Below are positions 12,968 through 24,324 of a DNA stretch of 64,000 nt, in pieces. Position 1 is the stretch's first letter; each line of letters begins with the position of its first letter. The stretch lies in the NCBI GenBank assembly GCA_946800325.1, contig OX326956.1:76333087-76397086 (forward strand), read 5' to 3'. Both the position numbers and the translations under genes were made by a program. This stretch comes from Luzula sylvatica (Eukaryota; Streptophyta; Magnoliopsida; Poales; Juncaceae). Below the pieces are notes generated by a model. The model searched no databases, was not told the origin of the DNA, and saw nothing but the letters and a program-made list of their open reading frames with translations.

Positions 12968-13300
12968 AATTGGTCGTATAAGAAGTTTTTTTCTGAAATT
13001 AAAAAATTCAACAAAGAAAAGAAAGATTGATGAGGGTTATCCTTATCATTCGTATCCCCTATCAGGGGTAGCTAGTGGTATAGATAGAGAATAAAAGAAG
13101 AGGGGATTTAGATGGATAAGGAATGAACAGGTATAGAAGAAAACAAGAGTGACGCGATTAGCAGAAAAGGACCATACCAAATTGTTGAATACTCGAATTA
13201 GGCGTTGATTACGCTTTTTGACGACGAACCCTAATTGACGAACCCTAATAACAGAGAGAGAGAGAGAAAGAGAGAGAATGTGGATTTGGTGAAGCCCACG
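12968..13300 (-). promoter_or_regulatory. Thioredoxin gene leader and promoter
   Basis: On the minus strand, TTTTAATTTCAG upstream of the start codon (about 12992-13003) is a strong acceptor. CAATTTG followed by GTATGG near 13177 is a possible donor. A leader intron of about 175 bp is therefore likely. A short GA tract (13253-13277) lies in the presumed first exon. Confidence 0.45.
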
Positions 13301-13334
13301 AGGGGAATTTGTTAATCAAGCGGAAATTCGATTA

Positions 13335-13500
13335 GGGCCTGTTTGGCAAGCGGAATTAGTAGGGTGGAATCGGATTATAAGGTGGAGGAGTAAAAAATTC
13401 TGGAATTAGTAATTCCACAGTTTGTTTGGATGTCCGAATTATAAGATGCTGGAAAGTATAATTCTTTGTTTGGTTGTTTGAAAAATTCTGGAATTGGATC
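13335..13500. mobile_element. GGGGCCGTTTGG-type MITE, copy 2 (truncated or rearranged)
   Basis: It starts GGGCCTGTTTGGCAAGCGG after TTA and is nearly identical over about 150 bp to the left ends at 9954 and 60614. Beyond about 13500 the sequence turns into short repeats of ATTATTAGAGATTTAAT and TTTGTTTTGGATGTCCGAA up to about 13610. No right terminus was found. It lies directly upstream of the thioredoxin leader. Confidence 0.6.
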
Positions 13501-13610
13501 TAGAAGGTTTAATTATTAGAGATTTAATTTTTATTATTAGAGATTTAATATTCTTTGTTTTGGATGTCCGAAATATAATTATTAGAGATTTAATTTTTCT
13601 TTATTGAAGT

Positions 13611-14501
13611 CCAAAGGATCTAGAAGGTTTGCTTTTGGGTTTTTATTGTCATGGAAAATATAAAAAACTAACGAGAGGATGTGTTTATTTCTAAAACTAA
13701 AATATTTTATGTGGATATATTTATATAAATATAATATATAACTTTTTTTCTTGATCGTGTCAACAAAATTGGGTATAATATATTTATCAAAAAAGATACT
13801 TTGAGATTTTATTAAATAAGAATAATTTTGTAATGGGAAAATATATTGTCCCCCACCCACCCACACAAACACATTGATGAAGTGGCAAAAATTTATGTAT
13901 TTAGAAGAATTTCACTTCGAAAGAGACAAAGTCATATATACCGATTTCTCAACCAAGTCTCATTTTTAGATTTGAAAGAATATTTAAATGGAAAAAAAAA
14001 TAAAGAATTAAGGAGAGAAACGGTAGACAATAAAATATTTTATTCTATCATTTTTTTATGATACAAAGAACCATACAAATATACTATAGATAAAGAAGAA
14101 ATCAAATGATCAAGTGTAACTCACGTGAGCTTCACCTTCCTCATAATCTTTTTATTAATAATTTTCATTATTCTCTCTAATAACCTCCTCATTAAAATTT
14201 CTCTTGATTTTATAACTCTTGCACAATGAACATAATTTGCATCAAAAGAATAACCATTCTAATTTTAAAAAATCATTAATTGTTTTTGCTAATTAATAAT
14301 AATGTTTTAAAATTTGTTAATATTATTTTGTAACTAAATAATACAACATACCCTCAAAATTTTATGTATATAATGTATGTATAAACTTTTATTAAATTAC
14401 TTCGTCTCGGTCCTCCTTATAATTTTATCATGGTTTCAACCCTAAGGTAGCACGGGGTTTGGTGCAGGTGGGTCCAATTTCTTGGGGACGCCAGTCGCCA
14501 A

Positions 14502-14536
<35 letters not shown>

Positions 14537-15060
14537 CGGGTCGGTTCTGTGGAGAGGGAAGGGAAGCGGATGAGTCCCAAGGCCGGTCCCGAGATATCAA
14601 GGGTCCGAGACCTATTTTAAAAAAAAAAGATCTCCTTTGTATATTTTTTTTCAAAAAAACGATATTTTCAATTATGTTTCAGAAATATAATCATTTATTG
14701 TTTTTGAAAAAGTAATGGATGAAAAATGTTATCTAACAATTAAATACCGGCAAGAGAAATATTTGAAATATAATTAAAAAATAAATTATATACAAATATA
14801 TGATATGGGTCAATTTTTCGAATAAGTAATATTAGTTTGGGAAGAAGTAATGGATGGAAATGTAGATATCAGTAGTAGAAAAACATAAAACATAATTAAA
14901 AAAAAAATACAAATAAGAAATACGTGTGTAAATTTCTTTTCTTCCAATAAATAACATTGTACATAGAAAATTGAATATACTTTTCGAATAAATATTTATT
15001 GCACATAATGAATTAAATGTTTATCATGGTTGTATCTTCTATGTTTTCTATGATTTTTGT
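13611..15060. other. Intergenic, no supported gene
   Basis: AT-rich sequence. It contains a (GA)n tract at 14506-14532 and a GC-richer patch at 14440-14620. Predicted ORFs are short and lack domains. Confidence 0.5.
14506..14532. repeat. (GA)n microsatellite
   Basis: Uninterrupted GA dinucleotides. Confidence 0.95.
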
Positions 15061-15196
15061 TGGGCCGAGAACGAGTTTGATTGAAGTTGTTTGAAGAAGA
15101 CACGGGAGGTGTCCAGTCAGCTTACAAAAGGAGAGGAGACGAACATATTCATTCTTCAACGATCAAGTTCAAATCAACCTCAGCCTTTTAATAAAT

Positions 15197-15606
15197 TTTA
15201 ACCAATGAGCCTGGTGCAAATCAAACAAATTATTTGGATGGCTCAGATCACATCAAGTTGAATCTCAACGGACCAAAATAAGTCAATACTGTTGTTACAA
15301 ACGAGCATGAGTTATGCTTGGTCAGAAAGTTAGGATGGTTTGGATGGAATTGGAGGGAGAAATTAGATTATATTCAGATATTTAGGCAATAATATTTCGT
15401 TCCTTTTCCAAAAAAGAGTCAAAAAGAACAAAATAGAATATGATTGGTTAGGAAGTTAGTCTCTGATTGGCTGAGAATGATTGTTAGTTATTCCGTAATC
15501 ACTATTTAAACGATGTAATGTAAATCAGAAATCAATCAAAGAAAATTAGCCAATCAAATCATCTTCTTCTTAAATCTTAATCTCAGCTTTAATCGCTTCT
15601 ATTAAA
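15197..15606 (+). promoter_or_regulatory. Promoter-like segment, copy 1 of a duplicated block
   Basis: It shares long near-identical blocks with 19562-19903, including TTTGGATGGCTCAGATCA, CTGATTGGCTGAGAATGATT and ATCACTATTTAAACGATGTA, in the same order and orientation. The block has a TATA-like TATTTAAAC at about 15503, followed by a leader-like stretch ending in TTCTATTAAAATG. It reads like the promoter and 5' UTR of a small gene. A solo LTR was considered, but TG..CA ends and a target duplication are missing. Confidence 0.5.
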
Positions 15607-15753
15607 ATGTCGGAGTGCGGAGGTACTGGCGGAACGAAAATTTCGTATTTTCATGTTTTGTTGATGGTCATTATTTGTTGTTACGTAACATACGACCTCA
15701 TCGAAATCTACAAAGAAATCATCCCTTATTATGAACTGATCAGACGATACTAA
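15607..15753 (+). CDS. Hypothetical 48-residue membrane peptide
   Basis: A short ORF begins at the ATG closing the duplicated leader block and ends at TAA 15751-15753. It encodes a Gly-rich start (MSECGGTGGTK), one hydrophobic segment of about 17 residues (around FHVLLMVIICCYVTY) and a polar tail rich in Tyr/Glu/Arg. A membrane-anchored microprotein is possible. The second copy of the leader (19562-19903) keeps the ATG and the first codons MSE and then diverges into stops, so the unit has no intact paralogue here. I recognise no family. Coding status is uncertain because of the length. Confidence 0.35.
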   Translation: MSECGGTGGTKISYFHVLLMVIICCYVTYDLIEIYKEIIPYYELIRRY

Positions 15754-15835
15754 TTAACCAATTCGACCCGCTCAATTGAAGTTCTCTAGCCTTATTTCTT
15801 TTCATGTAGCTGTAACCGCTACAATTTGAAGGACG

Positions 15836-16075
15836 GGGCGGGCACACGCTGCCATTGACAACAATGGTCAAAATGGCGAGTACGCAGACAGTATCGGCTT
15901 CTTTGGAGTCCACCGCACAATCGACTACGAGTCCCACTTGGCAATTGTAGGCGGGACGCGAAAATATGTAATTGCTCAAGGCTTCCCCAAGGTGGCCGTG
16001 GTCCGATCTGCGTCCGCACAGCATGAGACGGATGGGGTTAAAACCGTCTGGGAATTCACTTTATATCTTGCGTAA
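15836..16075 (+). pseudogene. Dirigent-like protein, C-terminal remnant
   Basis: An open frame from about 15836 to the TAA at 16073-16075 reads as the C-terminal half of a dirigent-like protein. It includes SIGFFGVHRTIDYESHLAIV, then GGTRKYVIAQGF, then HETDGVKTVWEFTLYLA and stop. These match the conserved dirigent blocks (VGGTGKF..A.G and the final beta-strand TVYL). Dirigent proteins steer stereoselective coupling of phenoxy radicals in lignan biosynthesis. An in-frame TGA at 15827-15829 precedes the segment, and no signal peptide or N-terminal half is found upstream, so this looks like a broken copy. The C-terminal frame itself has no stops, which suggests recent loss. An unrecognised upstream exon remains possible. 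Confidence 0.65.
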
Positions 16076-17290
16076 TTGTGTTCTTGTTGTCTTTTTTTTG
16101 TCGTTTAGTTTGACGAACATAAAACGTGCGAATTTAAGTTTGTATTAACATTGGATCTGTGCTTTAAATTAAGTGCTTTTGTTAACCTCATCAGTAATTT
16201 TCCCTTTATTGTGTTAAGAGTCGTCCAGGACCAAGTTTGATTGACTTGAAGGCCAAGTTCAGAACAACTGAGCTTTTTAATAAGAAAAATGATGTATCCC
16301 TTTATCTCCCTTCAAATTCTTGATGTGCTGACAAACGACGTTAAATAATAATGACATGTGTTAAATCGTAAATTCAAGTGGTAAGTCATGTTCCCCATGT
16401 TATGGATTCATTTGCTCCAAAATTATTCTTACCGTGTTAAACCAAATACTGAGGCACTGTCACTTCCACTGACAAATATGTCAAATCGTCACTCCGTAGA
16501 GTAGTAGCAATTATCATTCCTTCTTCCTCACTCATGAAAAAAAAAGTAAAATCTTTTCTTTGGCGAGTGGAAAACTGTTGGATTTGATCTTTTCGCGACC
16601 GGACAAGGAGGGCGGCTGGCAGAAGAGGCGTGAGACTGGAGAAGGACGACGAGTGCAACTGAATTTTGCGATTTCTTCCTGATGTCGACTCGATTGCAGT
16701 AGATCTTTCATGTTTTTTCGTTTTTTCAGTTTTTTTGTGATAAATTGCCGAACTTAGAGTTCCAAACGTAACAAATTCTTGAAATAGGGTCCCTATTTGG
16801 TGATTATTGCTAATTTCTACATATTTTCAGATTATTGGTGATTCGGTATGTTTTTTTTGCATGCACATTTATGTATTGTACTTTGTTTCTGCATGGTTGT
16901 TTTTGGAATTAACTAATCATTTTGTGTTATGTTCAATCATGAATATTTAGCGACCTAATTAATTTATATTTTAACTAATTCTTATTTACTTGAGCATTTG
17001 TTGAATTTTAGGCAAGGCCGCGTTAGAATTTTTAGCAATATTATATATTGTCTCTGGACAGTGATGATGCAACATTTTTTATAATTTTCATTACATAAGA
17101 AATGCATGACTTGCTTGGGTTTTTGGGGTCAAAACAGTGAAGATGGCCAATTTACAGTGATATTTAATTTTCGTTACATATAAGTGATAAAGAAATATAT
17201 AATTTGTAATTATATTTAATATTGTTTTTATTTTTATTTTTATTTGGGCTAGATCTAATTTTATCAGTTATATAATAATGGCTAGTTTAA
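16076..17290. other. Intergenic, no supported gene
   Basis: No convincing ORF. The minus-strand ORF at 16437-16658 has no domain. Confidence 0.45.
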
Positions 17291-17296
17291 CTTTTA

Positions 17297-17640
17297 AAAT
17301 ATATGATTCGATTGGTTCAAACAAACTCACACAATATAGAACTGGGGCGGATCCGAATAATTAAAAATACTTTTACTTGTTCTATATTGTGAACAAACAA
17401 ACTCACACATGATTCGATTGGTTCAAACAAATTTTGTATTAAGATCTAATTTTATCACACAATAATGGCTAGATCTAAAAGTATTCGATTGGTTCAAACA
17501 AACTCACAAAATTTCCATTTAGGACATAAATCATGTTATGGTAAAATTTTCCAACAATATAGAACAAGTAAAATATATGATTCGATTGGTTCAAACAAAC
17601 TCACACAATATAATAATGGCTAGTTATATAATAATTTTTA
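17297..17640. repeat. Cluster of shuffled short repeats
   Basis: The words GATTCGATTGGTTCAAACAA and CAAACTCACACAATATA recur at about 17304, 17411, 17484 and 17579, interleaved with repeated AATAATGGCTAG, TATAGAAC and AGATCTAATTTTATCA. The order differs from copy to copy, so this is not a simple tandem array. Confidence 0.75.
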
Positions 17641-17929
17641 TATTACACAAACTTTTAAAGAACATAAATAATTTAAATTGATTATAGAGAAACTAATAAA
17701 CAAGCACAATAATATACATAATTGTCTCTTTACGTACAACACAAAACAACACAAAAAATATTATTTGACACGTATACAATCAGTATATTTTACATACAAA
17801 CGAATTTAACTGTGAGTTCTTTTCGTATTTGTATCGACATTCTCGATTCGAATCAATCTCTCTTTCCCACGTCAATTTCGAAATAAAAATTATCTTTTTT
17901 CTACATACACGTATGTAAAAGTTTTGCAA

Positions 17930-18065
17930 ACATCATATTTTCCTTTTTTTTTAAAACCTGAAATATCATATTTACCCTTGAACAAATAAAAATATCATAT
18001 GTCAGGAAATATCATTTTGGCCCTAAAAATATTTCAAAATATCATTTATCCTTTGAAATTAGGGG
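17930..18065. repeat. Degenerate ~27-34 bp minisatellite (AAATATCAT-type)
   Basis: Four to five spaced copies of AAATATCAT followed by a TTTACCCTT/TGGCCCTA-like box. The same units make up the terminal repeats of the Mutator-like elements at 3790 and 8251, so this may be a remnant arm of that family. Confidence 0.5.
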
Positions 18066-18117
18066 ATGTAAATTCTGATAACGGAGGGTTTTTGTATAAT
18101 CTGAAATGAGACATAAG

Positions 18118-18678
18118 TAGGGATGTAAACGGTTCGGATATTATCCGAACTGACCCGAACCGAATCAGCCTAAACATCCGGATCTGAATGGATCCGGATC
18201 CGACCCGGATCCGGATTCGGTTTTGATAATAAGAATCGGTTCCGGATCCGAATCCGGATATTATCCGGATCCGAATAACAGTATAAAAACGGATATCCGT
18301 TTTTGAAATTTATTATGTTTTTAAATAACTATAGTCTTTTATTAGGACTATTCGGAAGATATTTGACAAATACTTGATTTTGTTTCGTAAAATTATAATG
18401 TCCTTTTATGTATTATTTAAATATTATTTTAATATTATTTGAGATTCGTTGGTAAAATAGATAGTTATATTACATACAAAATATCCGTATGAACTATCCG
18501 AACAATATCCAGATTCGTATCCGTATCCGAGATATCCGAACCGAATCTGTATCCGTTTAATATCCGAACCGTATTCGGATCCGGGAATATCCGTATCCGT
18601 ATCCGTATCCGAAAAAAATACGGATCAGGATCCGGTATGACCACTATCCGAACCGGATCCGAACCGTTTACACCCCTA
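18118..18678. mobile_element. hAT-type MITE
   Basis: The left end TAGGGATGTAAACGGTTCGG and right end CCGAACCGTTTACACCCCTA are inverted repeats. They are flanked by a perfect 8-bp duplication GACATAAG at 18110-18117 and 18679-18686. Inside are many GGATCCGAAT/ATATCCGAAC words forming further inverted repeats. The 561-bp element has no transposase; ORFs in it are spurious. Confidence 0.93.
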
Positions 18679-18686
18679 GACATAAG

Positions 18687-19561
18687 AGCTGAGACATAAC
18701 TGAGCTGTAATTAATTGTGAGTTAATTTGATAGCATCATGAGAAGAAGAGAACAAATATATTTCAAAATTAATTAAAGATGAAGTGTGATATGTATGAAC
18801 TTATCAATATGCAATTTTAAATTGCTCAATTAGGGTTGATTGAGGCTCATTTGGATGATTGTTAATTATTAATTTAAATTGTGTGTCAAATTTTGGAATT
18901 TTTTATGATTGTATTTTTATGTCAAATGTCTTCATTCAAATTTATGTTGTTGTTTTTTACATTATCATTGAACTAAAGAAATATCTCAATTCAACTTTAA
19001 GAGTTGTTGATGATGTTGTGAGTAAACTAAAAAAAGTATTTAATTATTCAAAATCAGTTAACAAAGATGTTAAAGTATAATATTGAACAAAAATCATAAA
19101 AACAAATTTATATACTACGTTCCAAATACAATCATAATCTGTTACAAATAGGGTTAAAATAAAAAAAAAACTATAAAGTTATAAATAAAATCATAATCTG
19201 TTGGAAACTCTATGAAATTTACTGGAATTTTTTTTGGTAAAATAAAAGATAAACTGCAAAAATAAAATTGAAAATTTTGTTACCGGAAATCACATTAGAA
19301 TTAACCTTACAAAAATTTGTGCTAAATAAACTGAAAATATGGTTCGAAATCCTTCATTTGGTAACAAAAACAAAAAAAATTATGAAATTTCGGTTCTTGC
19401 AAATAATTAAAAGCATGATGATTGCTCCCAAATTTGACAGGCCGTGAAATATGTAAAACCATAAAAACCGTAAACCTTAAACACATTGGCTTGTTAAACG
19501 ATAAACCCAAAATAATCGTTTCCCATAAATGATCATCTGGTTTAAAACACAGTTTTTTCCA
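18687..19561. other. Intergenic, no supported gene
   Basis: AT-rich sequence with short ORFs lacking domains. Confidence 0.45.
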
Positions 19562-19903
19562 GCACATCAACCATTCAAACAAATTCTTTGGATGGCTCAG
19601 ATCAGATCGAGTTGAACCTGAACGGACGAAAATAAGTCAATAATGTTACACGAGTATGAGTTACGAAAATAAATCAAACAAATTATAGGAAGGTAAGAGT
19701 TGTTTGGTTCAGATTTATTTAGGTAGGTAGTTTTTACTGGTTTAGAAAGATTTGGTAGTTAGTTTCTGATTGGCTGAGAATGATTGTTAGTTATTTTGTA
19801 ATCACTATTTAAACGATGTACTGTTGTAAATCAGAAATCAATCAAGGAAAATTAGCTAATCAAATCATCTTCTTCTTCATCTAAGCGTTAATCATTTCTA
19901 TTA
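19562..19903 (+). promoter_or_regulatory. Promoter-like segment, copy 2 of a duplicated block
   Basis: Second copy of the block at 15197-15606, with the same TATTTAAAC box, leader words and ATTAAAATGTC start. About 60 bp are missing or diverged in the middle. After the ATG the reading frame is lost, so the downstream unit is dead or was never copied. Confidence 0.5.
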
Positions 19904-21018
19904 AAATGTCAGAGTTCCAAATCATCTTCTTCTTCTTCATCTAAGCGTTTATCTTAATACAATATTGTTTTCAAGAGTTCCAAAAAAATTATTAATATGA
20001 TAGTGTAATATAATTTATAATTTTCTTTAATACTCTAAAGCTTATTAAAATTATTATTTAATAATATGTATACGATGTATCATTTTATCTTAATAAAATA
20101 TTATTTTCAAGAGTTTCAAACAAAATTATACAAAATACTTACCAAAAAGTTTAATTTTTTATTTTGATTATTTTGTATACAATAAGTCTAGAGATTCATT
20201 GACTTAAAATTCTTCAATCAAATCTTAAATATCATCTAAACATGCACAAATAAAAATTTGAAAAACTTTTACTAACCTACACTAAAGATTACACTACTTA
20301 TCCATGGAGATCAAGATCAAAAAACTTCCTACGACTTAAATCAATATCATATAAACAAAAAGCATAATCAAATCAATTAACATGACAACTATATATGTAT
20401 TTTAAGTATGTTCAATTTTTTTATATTTTGCAATCGAATTGGACATAATATGAACCAGTACAAATGTCGTACCAGTAGAAGATCAACGACGTTCTTGGCC
20501 AATAAGAAGTTAAAATCTCTTCGTATTATTGAAAAATACAATGTTATTCATTCCATAATTTTATCCATTTTAATTAGAGGGTATTAACAAGTATAAAGTG
20601 AATTGCAAGAGAAGAGAGAATTTAGAGAACCAAACATTGAATTCAACAAATACAAATTAAATAATATCACAAATAAAAAATGAACAATGAGAACCCAAAC
20701 AAGAGTTGTAATAATAATAATAATAATTAATTTTTTGAATTATCAGATTAGTAATAATAATAACAATACACAAACTTAAAACAAAAATATAATTGTATAC
20801 CTTTAATTACAGGCCACAACAAGTGTTATCACATTTTCATGCAAATTACATTTACAAAAAAATCCATCAAATAATAGATACCAGAGACAAATAATTAAAA
20901 CTGAAAAATATAATTGTATTCCTTTATCATTATCAGAAGATCGTGCAGTCGCGTCTATTTAAGTTAGCCTCTATGTAATAATATCTCATTTCCTAGGGTC
21001 TAAAATGAAAAAATTCTT
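19904..21018. other. Intergenic; 3' flank of MED26-like gene
   Basis: AT-rich. CTTCTTCTTCATCTAAGCG recurs at about 19870 and 19928. No gene is supported; the end presumably includes the 3' UTR of the minus-strand MED26-like gene. Confidence 0.45.
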
Positions 21019-22395
21019 TTATCTGTGCCTCGATGTCGGCACACTTCTGCGCACAAATTCATTTTCCGGCTTTGGTATTTCATGTATTCCGAGAATTTGT
21101 ACTGTCCTTTGCTTTTTTGCTATTTCACCCCACAAAAATCAATAATTAGTTAAAAACTTAAAAAGTAAAAATATCTATAAGATTGTAACATTCAAAAAAT
21201 AAAATGTTACCCTTATTTGCTTCTTGGTAGTTCCGCTGCAGTCGTTTCCTTGCATTATCCAATCTGGCCGAGTTGTAAAATTCCTCTCCCTCATTATGCG
21301 GATCGGGTTTCACCCTAATCGGGTCAGGTTTAGGAATCCGCTCTAAATCACCAGCTCTGTTAAAGGAGACAGGTCTTGTCAGAGCGGGTTTGGATTGACG
21401 CTCTGCAGGATCCGACCCGTTTCTCTTTGATGACACAACTCTGATTAATACAGGTTTTGGTTTCGTCTCTTTTAGATCCGACCCGTTTACCGTTGCTGGT
21501 GGCGCCTCGTCAGTTATGAAATCTGACGGTTGGATGGCTGGAGAAGTATAATTGCGTGAACTGGATTTCGCCCACAAATCCACTGTTTCCGTCCACTTTC
21601 TTCAATTTCCAAAATTTATTTCAGATGTTTTCATATTTATTTATTTTATTATTTATTCATTCTTACTTGATCAATTGCTTGGCTAAACGCCCTACATTAG
21701 AAGAAGCATGCTTCCTTAACGAGTTAAGCACATGACCAATACCAGTTTCCTAAATTCATATAAAAGAAATTCGTTAAAATTCAGAAAATTATTATTTAAA
21801 TTTCAAATTCAACAAGAAAAATTGCAATGCAGTACCTTGAGTGCTTCATATGTGATATCAATGGTGCCGAGGTTTTTCAACATATTCACCAAGGATTCCT
21901 CATCAGACTATTTCCCACAAAAAAGACAGAAATCAAATCGTCTGAATTGAGAACAAACACAGTGAATATTTGAAAGAAGAAGGGCAAAGCAAACTTAATT
22001 ACCTCAGCATGATCTTTCAAAAAATCCTTAATGGCTAGAATTTTTGAAATCTGAGGATTAGTTTGGTTTGCGTTTTGTTCTTCCACCGTCTCTGGTGATC
22101 CCTCAGACTCGGGCCGAGGCGTCTCAGATTGTATCTCAGGCGATACCCCGATCGCATGAACCGGGTTTGTTTCGACACGAGTCACATCCGACCCGTTAAC
22201 CCGGTTCGGATCACAATTACAACTGGAGCGCGAGGACAAGGCAAAAATATCTCGAATAATAGAGTCGCGGCGAAGAAGAAACTCATCGTGATGGTCTCGT
22301 GCAGCAATGGAGATTGCCGTGGCTATCATAGACCAAATATCACCGCCTTGCATCTTCATAACTCGTCTCAGATCATCCTCAGTGGTCTTATCCAT
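21019..22395 (-). CDS. Mediator subunit 26-like protein (TFIIS N-terminal domain)
   Basis: Five exons, 22003-22395, 21836-21907, 21667-21749, 21211-21599 and 21019-21119, join in frame to 345 residues. Residues 1-60 resemble the plant MED26 N-terminus (DDLRRVMKMQGGDIWSMIAT, then RRDSIIRDIFAL). Residues about 110-195 form the TFIIS N-terminal (LW) domain: LVNMLKNLGTIDITYEALK, then GHVLNSLRKH, then RLAKQLIKKWTETVDLW. The C-terminus has the family's basic tail, LDNARKRLQRNYQEA continuing across the last intron into KKQRTVQILGIHEIPKP. MED26 links Mediator with elongation factors at RNA polymerase II promoters in the nucleus. Between the domains, exon 4 carries two to three imperfect repeats of about 21 residues containing KPxLxR and NGSD. 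The splice sites are consistent. The gene symbol is left open because plants have several paralogues. Confidence 0.88.
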
Positions 22396-24324
22396 GATTA
22401 TCTGATCTGGAAAGAGATAGGGCTTCTGCTTCTGGATCGTGAAACTGGAAGAGAAAGGGGGAACCCAAATCTTGAAAGAGAAAGGGGAATTGGGGTTTTG
22501 GAGGGAAAAAAGAAATGGGAACCGGAGGGAATAATAAATTGAGGAAAGAGAGAGGACGGGACTATTTATGGGTGAATTATTTAATTCCTTCTATAACGGT
22601 AGGTATTTAAGGAAAGGGTAGGAAAGGGGAAAATTGTATTTTCTTTTTATAATATTTCCTTATATACTGGTATCAGGTATGTGTGAATAAACTCGTGGAA
22701 TTATATTTTATAATTTTTATTTTCATATAATTTGGTCTTATATTATTATTATTATTATATATAATATTAATCTTATATTATATTATATTGTTTGTATAAA
22801 ATCACACAAAATTCTATCATTTTATGATTGTTCAAAAGATAACATAACTGAATTGTGTGAGCTTCGTGAAAAATTGTCACTTCTCGTCGAAAAAACTGAA
22901 AGAATATTTCAATTTAGATTTTGACTAGTTTTTATTAAAAAAAACAACAATAATTGTATTACACAATTTTTTTTTTATGCAATGAAACTAAATTTTTTAT
23001 GGTCAAATTTAGATTTTGCGAATATGCTATTTTCAATTTTACGTGAGATTCGTCAAACAAATTGATGTTTATTTGTGCATTTTTTTTTTTTTTTGAGAAA
23101 AAATAACATCAAATTGTGCAGTATCGATTACAAAGGAATCGTCATAAAGAGAGGTTTAATTGTAAGATAAAAGAAAATGACACTTATTTTTTATACGTTA
23201 TATTATTTTATTATTTTACTTCACGAACAAAAAAAATACAATAGTTATTAATTAATTCACATGTGTTATAATTCGTTCGTGTTAATTATTTGCACAACAA
23301 TTTGTATTTGATAAAAGAATTCTCATCTATTATCGTCTTAGAGAAATGTATAACTTGTTCGGTAATGTAGCACGAGAGAAACCAATAGCCAAGTGAAAGA
23401 CATTGCGAATCGATAAGATGCAGAGAGGGAGGTTAGTAGAAATTACAAGGGGCATAATTAGAGCATATTTTACTCAATATCTTGAATTTATAGAAGTTAA
23501 TATTTTGCATAAACTTGATATTTCATAAGTTTCCAACGAATGAATCCGATAAATTATTAAATTTGATATTTGTAATATTAGAAGGACAAATTTGATAATT
23601 ATGACTTCAAGAGGAATATAGCAGAAATTACACCATTCATTTATTAATACCAAATTGATATTTGTGTTCGATATGACGTGTTACTATATTTTCTGGAGTG
23701 AATTCATAGCCGGATTATTCCGAATAATTTGGTTTTGCTGATATTCATCGTAGTCTGATTTGAATAGAGTTTAGCTCGTGAGATACGAGATGATACGAAC
23801 GTTTTCTTGTCGCTATTGCCCGTCGTTAAAAATTGCTACACTCTATCTTTATTGTATGAATTACATTAATATATTTTATTACAGGCTTTCAGTATCTCCT
23901 AATATCTCATAATATCATGGCAAACAAGAACATAATAAATCATTAATTACATATGGAATTTTAACTAATGTTTATTTTATTTTAGCTTTTGTGGCATGGA
24001 ACTAATATAACAAAAGGTTTGGCCCCAACATTTTTGCATGAGTTAGTATCACGGATGGTAAATGATAATAATTAGTTAATCATGCACAATTCATGAAGAT
24101 TTAATCAACAAATAAACAACATGATTTGTGGTATAAAACAAAAATCAATTGCATCAAACAAACAAACAAAAAATTCCTTTTAAAACCCAAGTTTTTTTTT
24201 TTCCACTTGCAACATTATTACACCCAAAAAAAACCTTGGAAACTCAATTGTGAACGAGTTTAAAAAAAAAAAAAAAATTAATCCGCAACATTATTTCTCA
24301 AAAATAAAAAAAATTAAATAAAAA
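22396..24324. other. Intergenic, between MED26-like and TIM21/COA1-like genes
   Basis: Contains the MED26-like promoter (GA-rich just upstream of 22395), a T-run at about 23078-23094, an A-run at 24262-24277 and otherwise AT-rich sequence. No gene is supported. Confidence 0.5.

Noticed and set aside
15740..16024. Minus-strand ORF of 94 codons over the dirigent remnant
   Set aside because: It is the antisense shadow of the plus-strand dirigent-like frame and has no domain of its own.
18465..18683. 72-codon minus-strand ORF rich in DPDP and RIRI
   Set aside because: It is a product of the GGATCCG-type repeats in the hAT MITE.
15197..19915. The duplicated block as the two LTRs of one retroelement
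   Set aside because: No TG..CA ends, no primer-binding site, no retroelement coding sequence between the copies and no target duplication were found.
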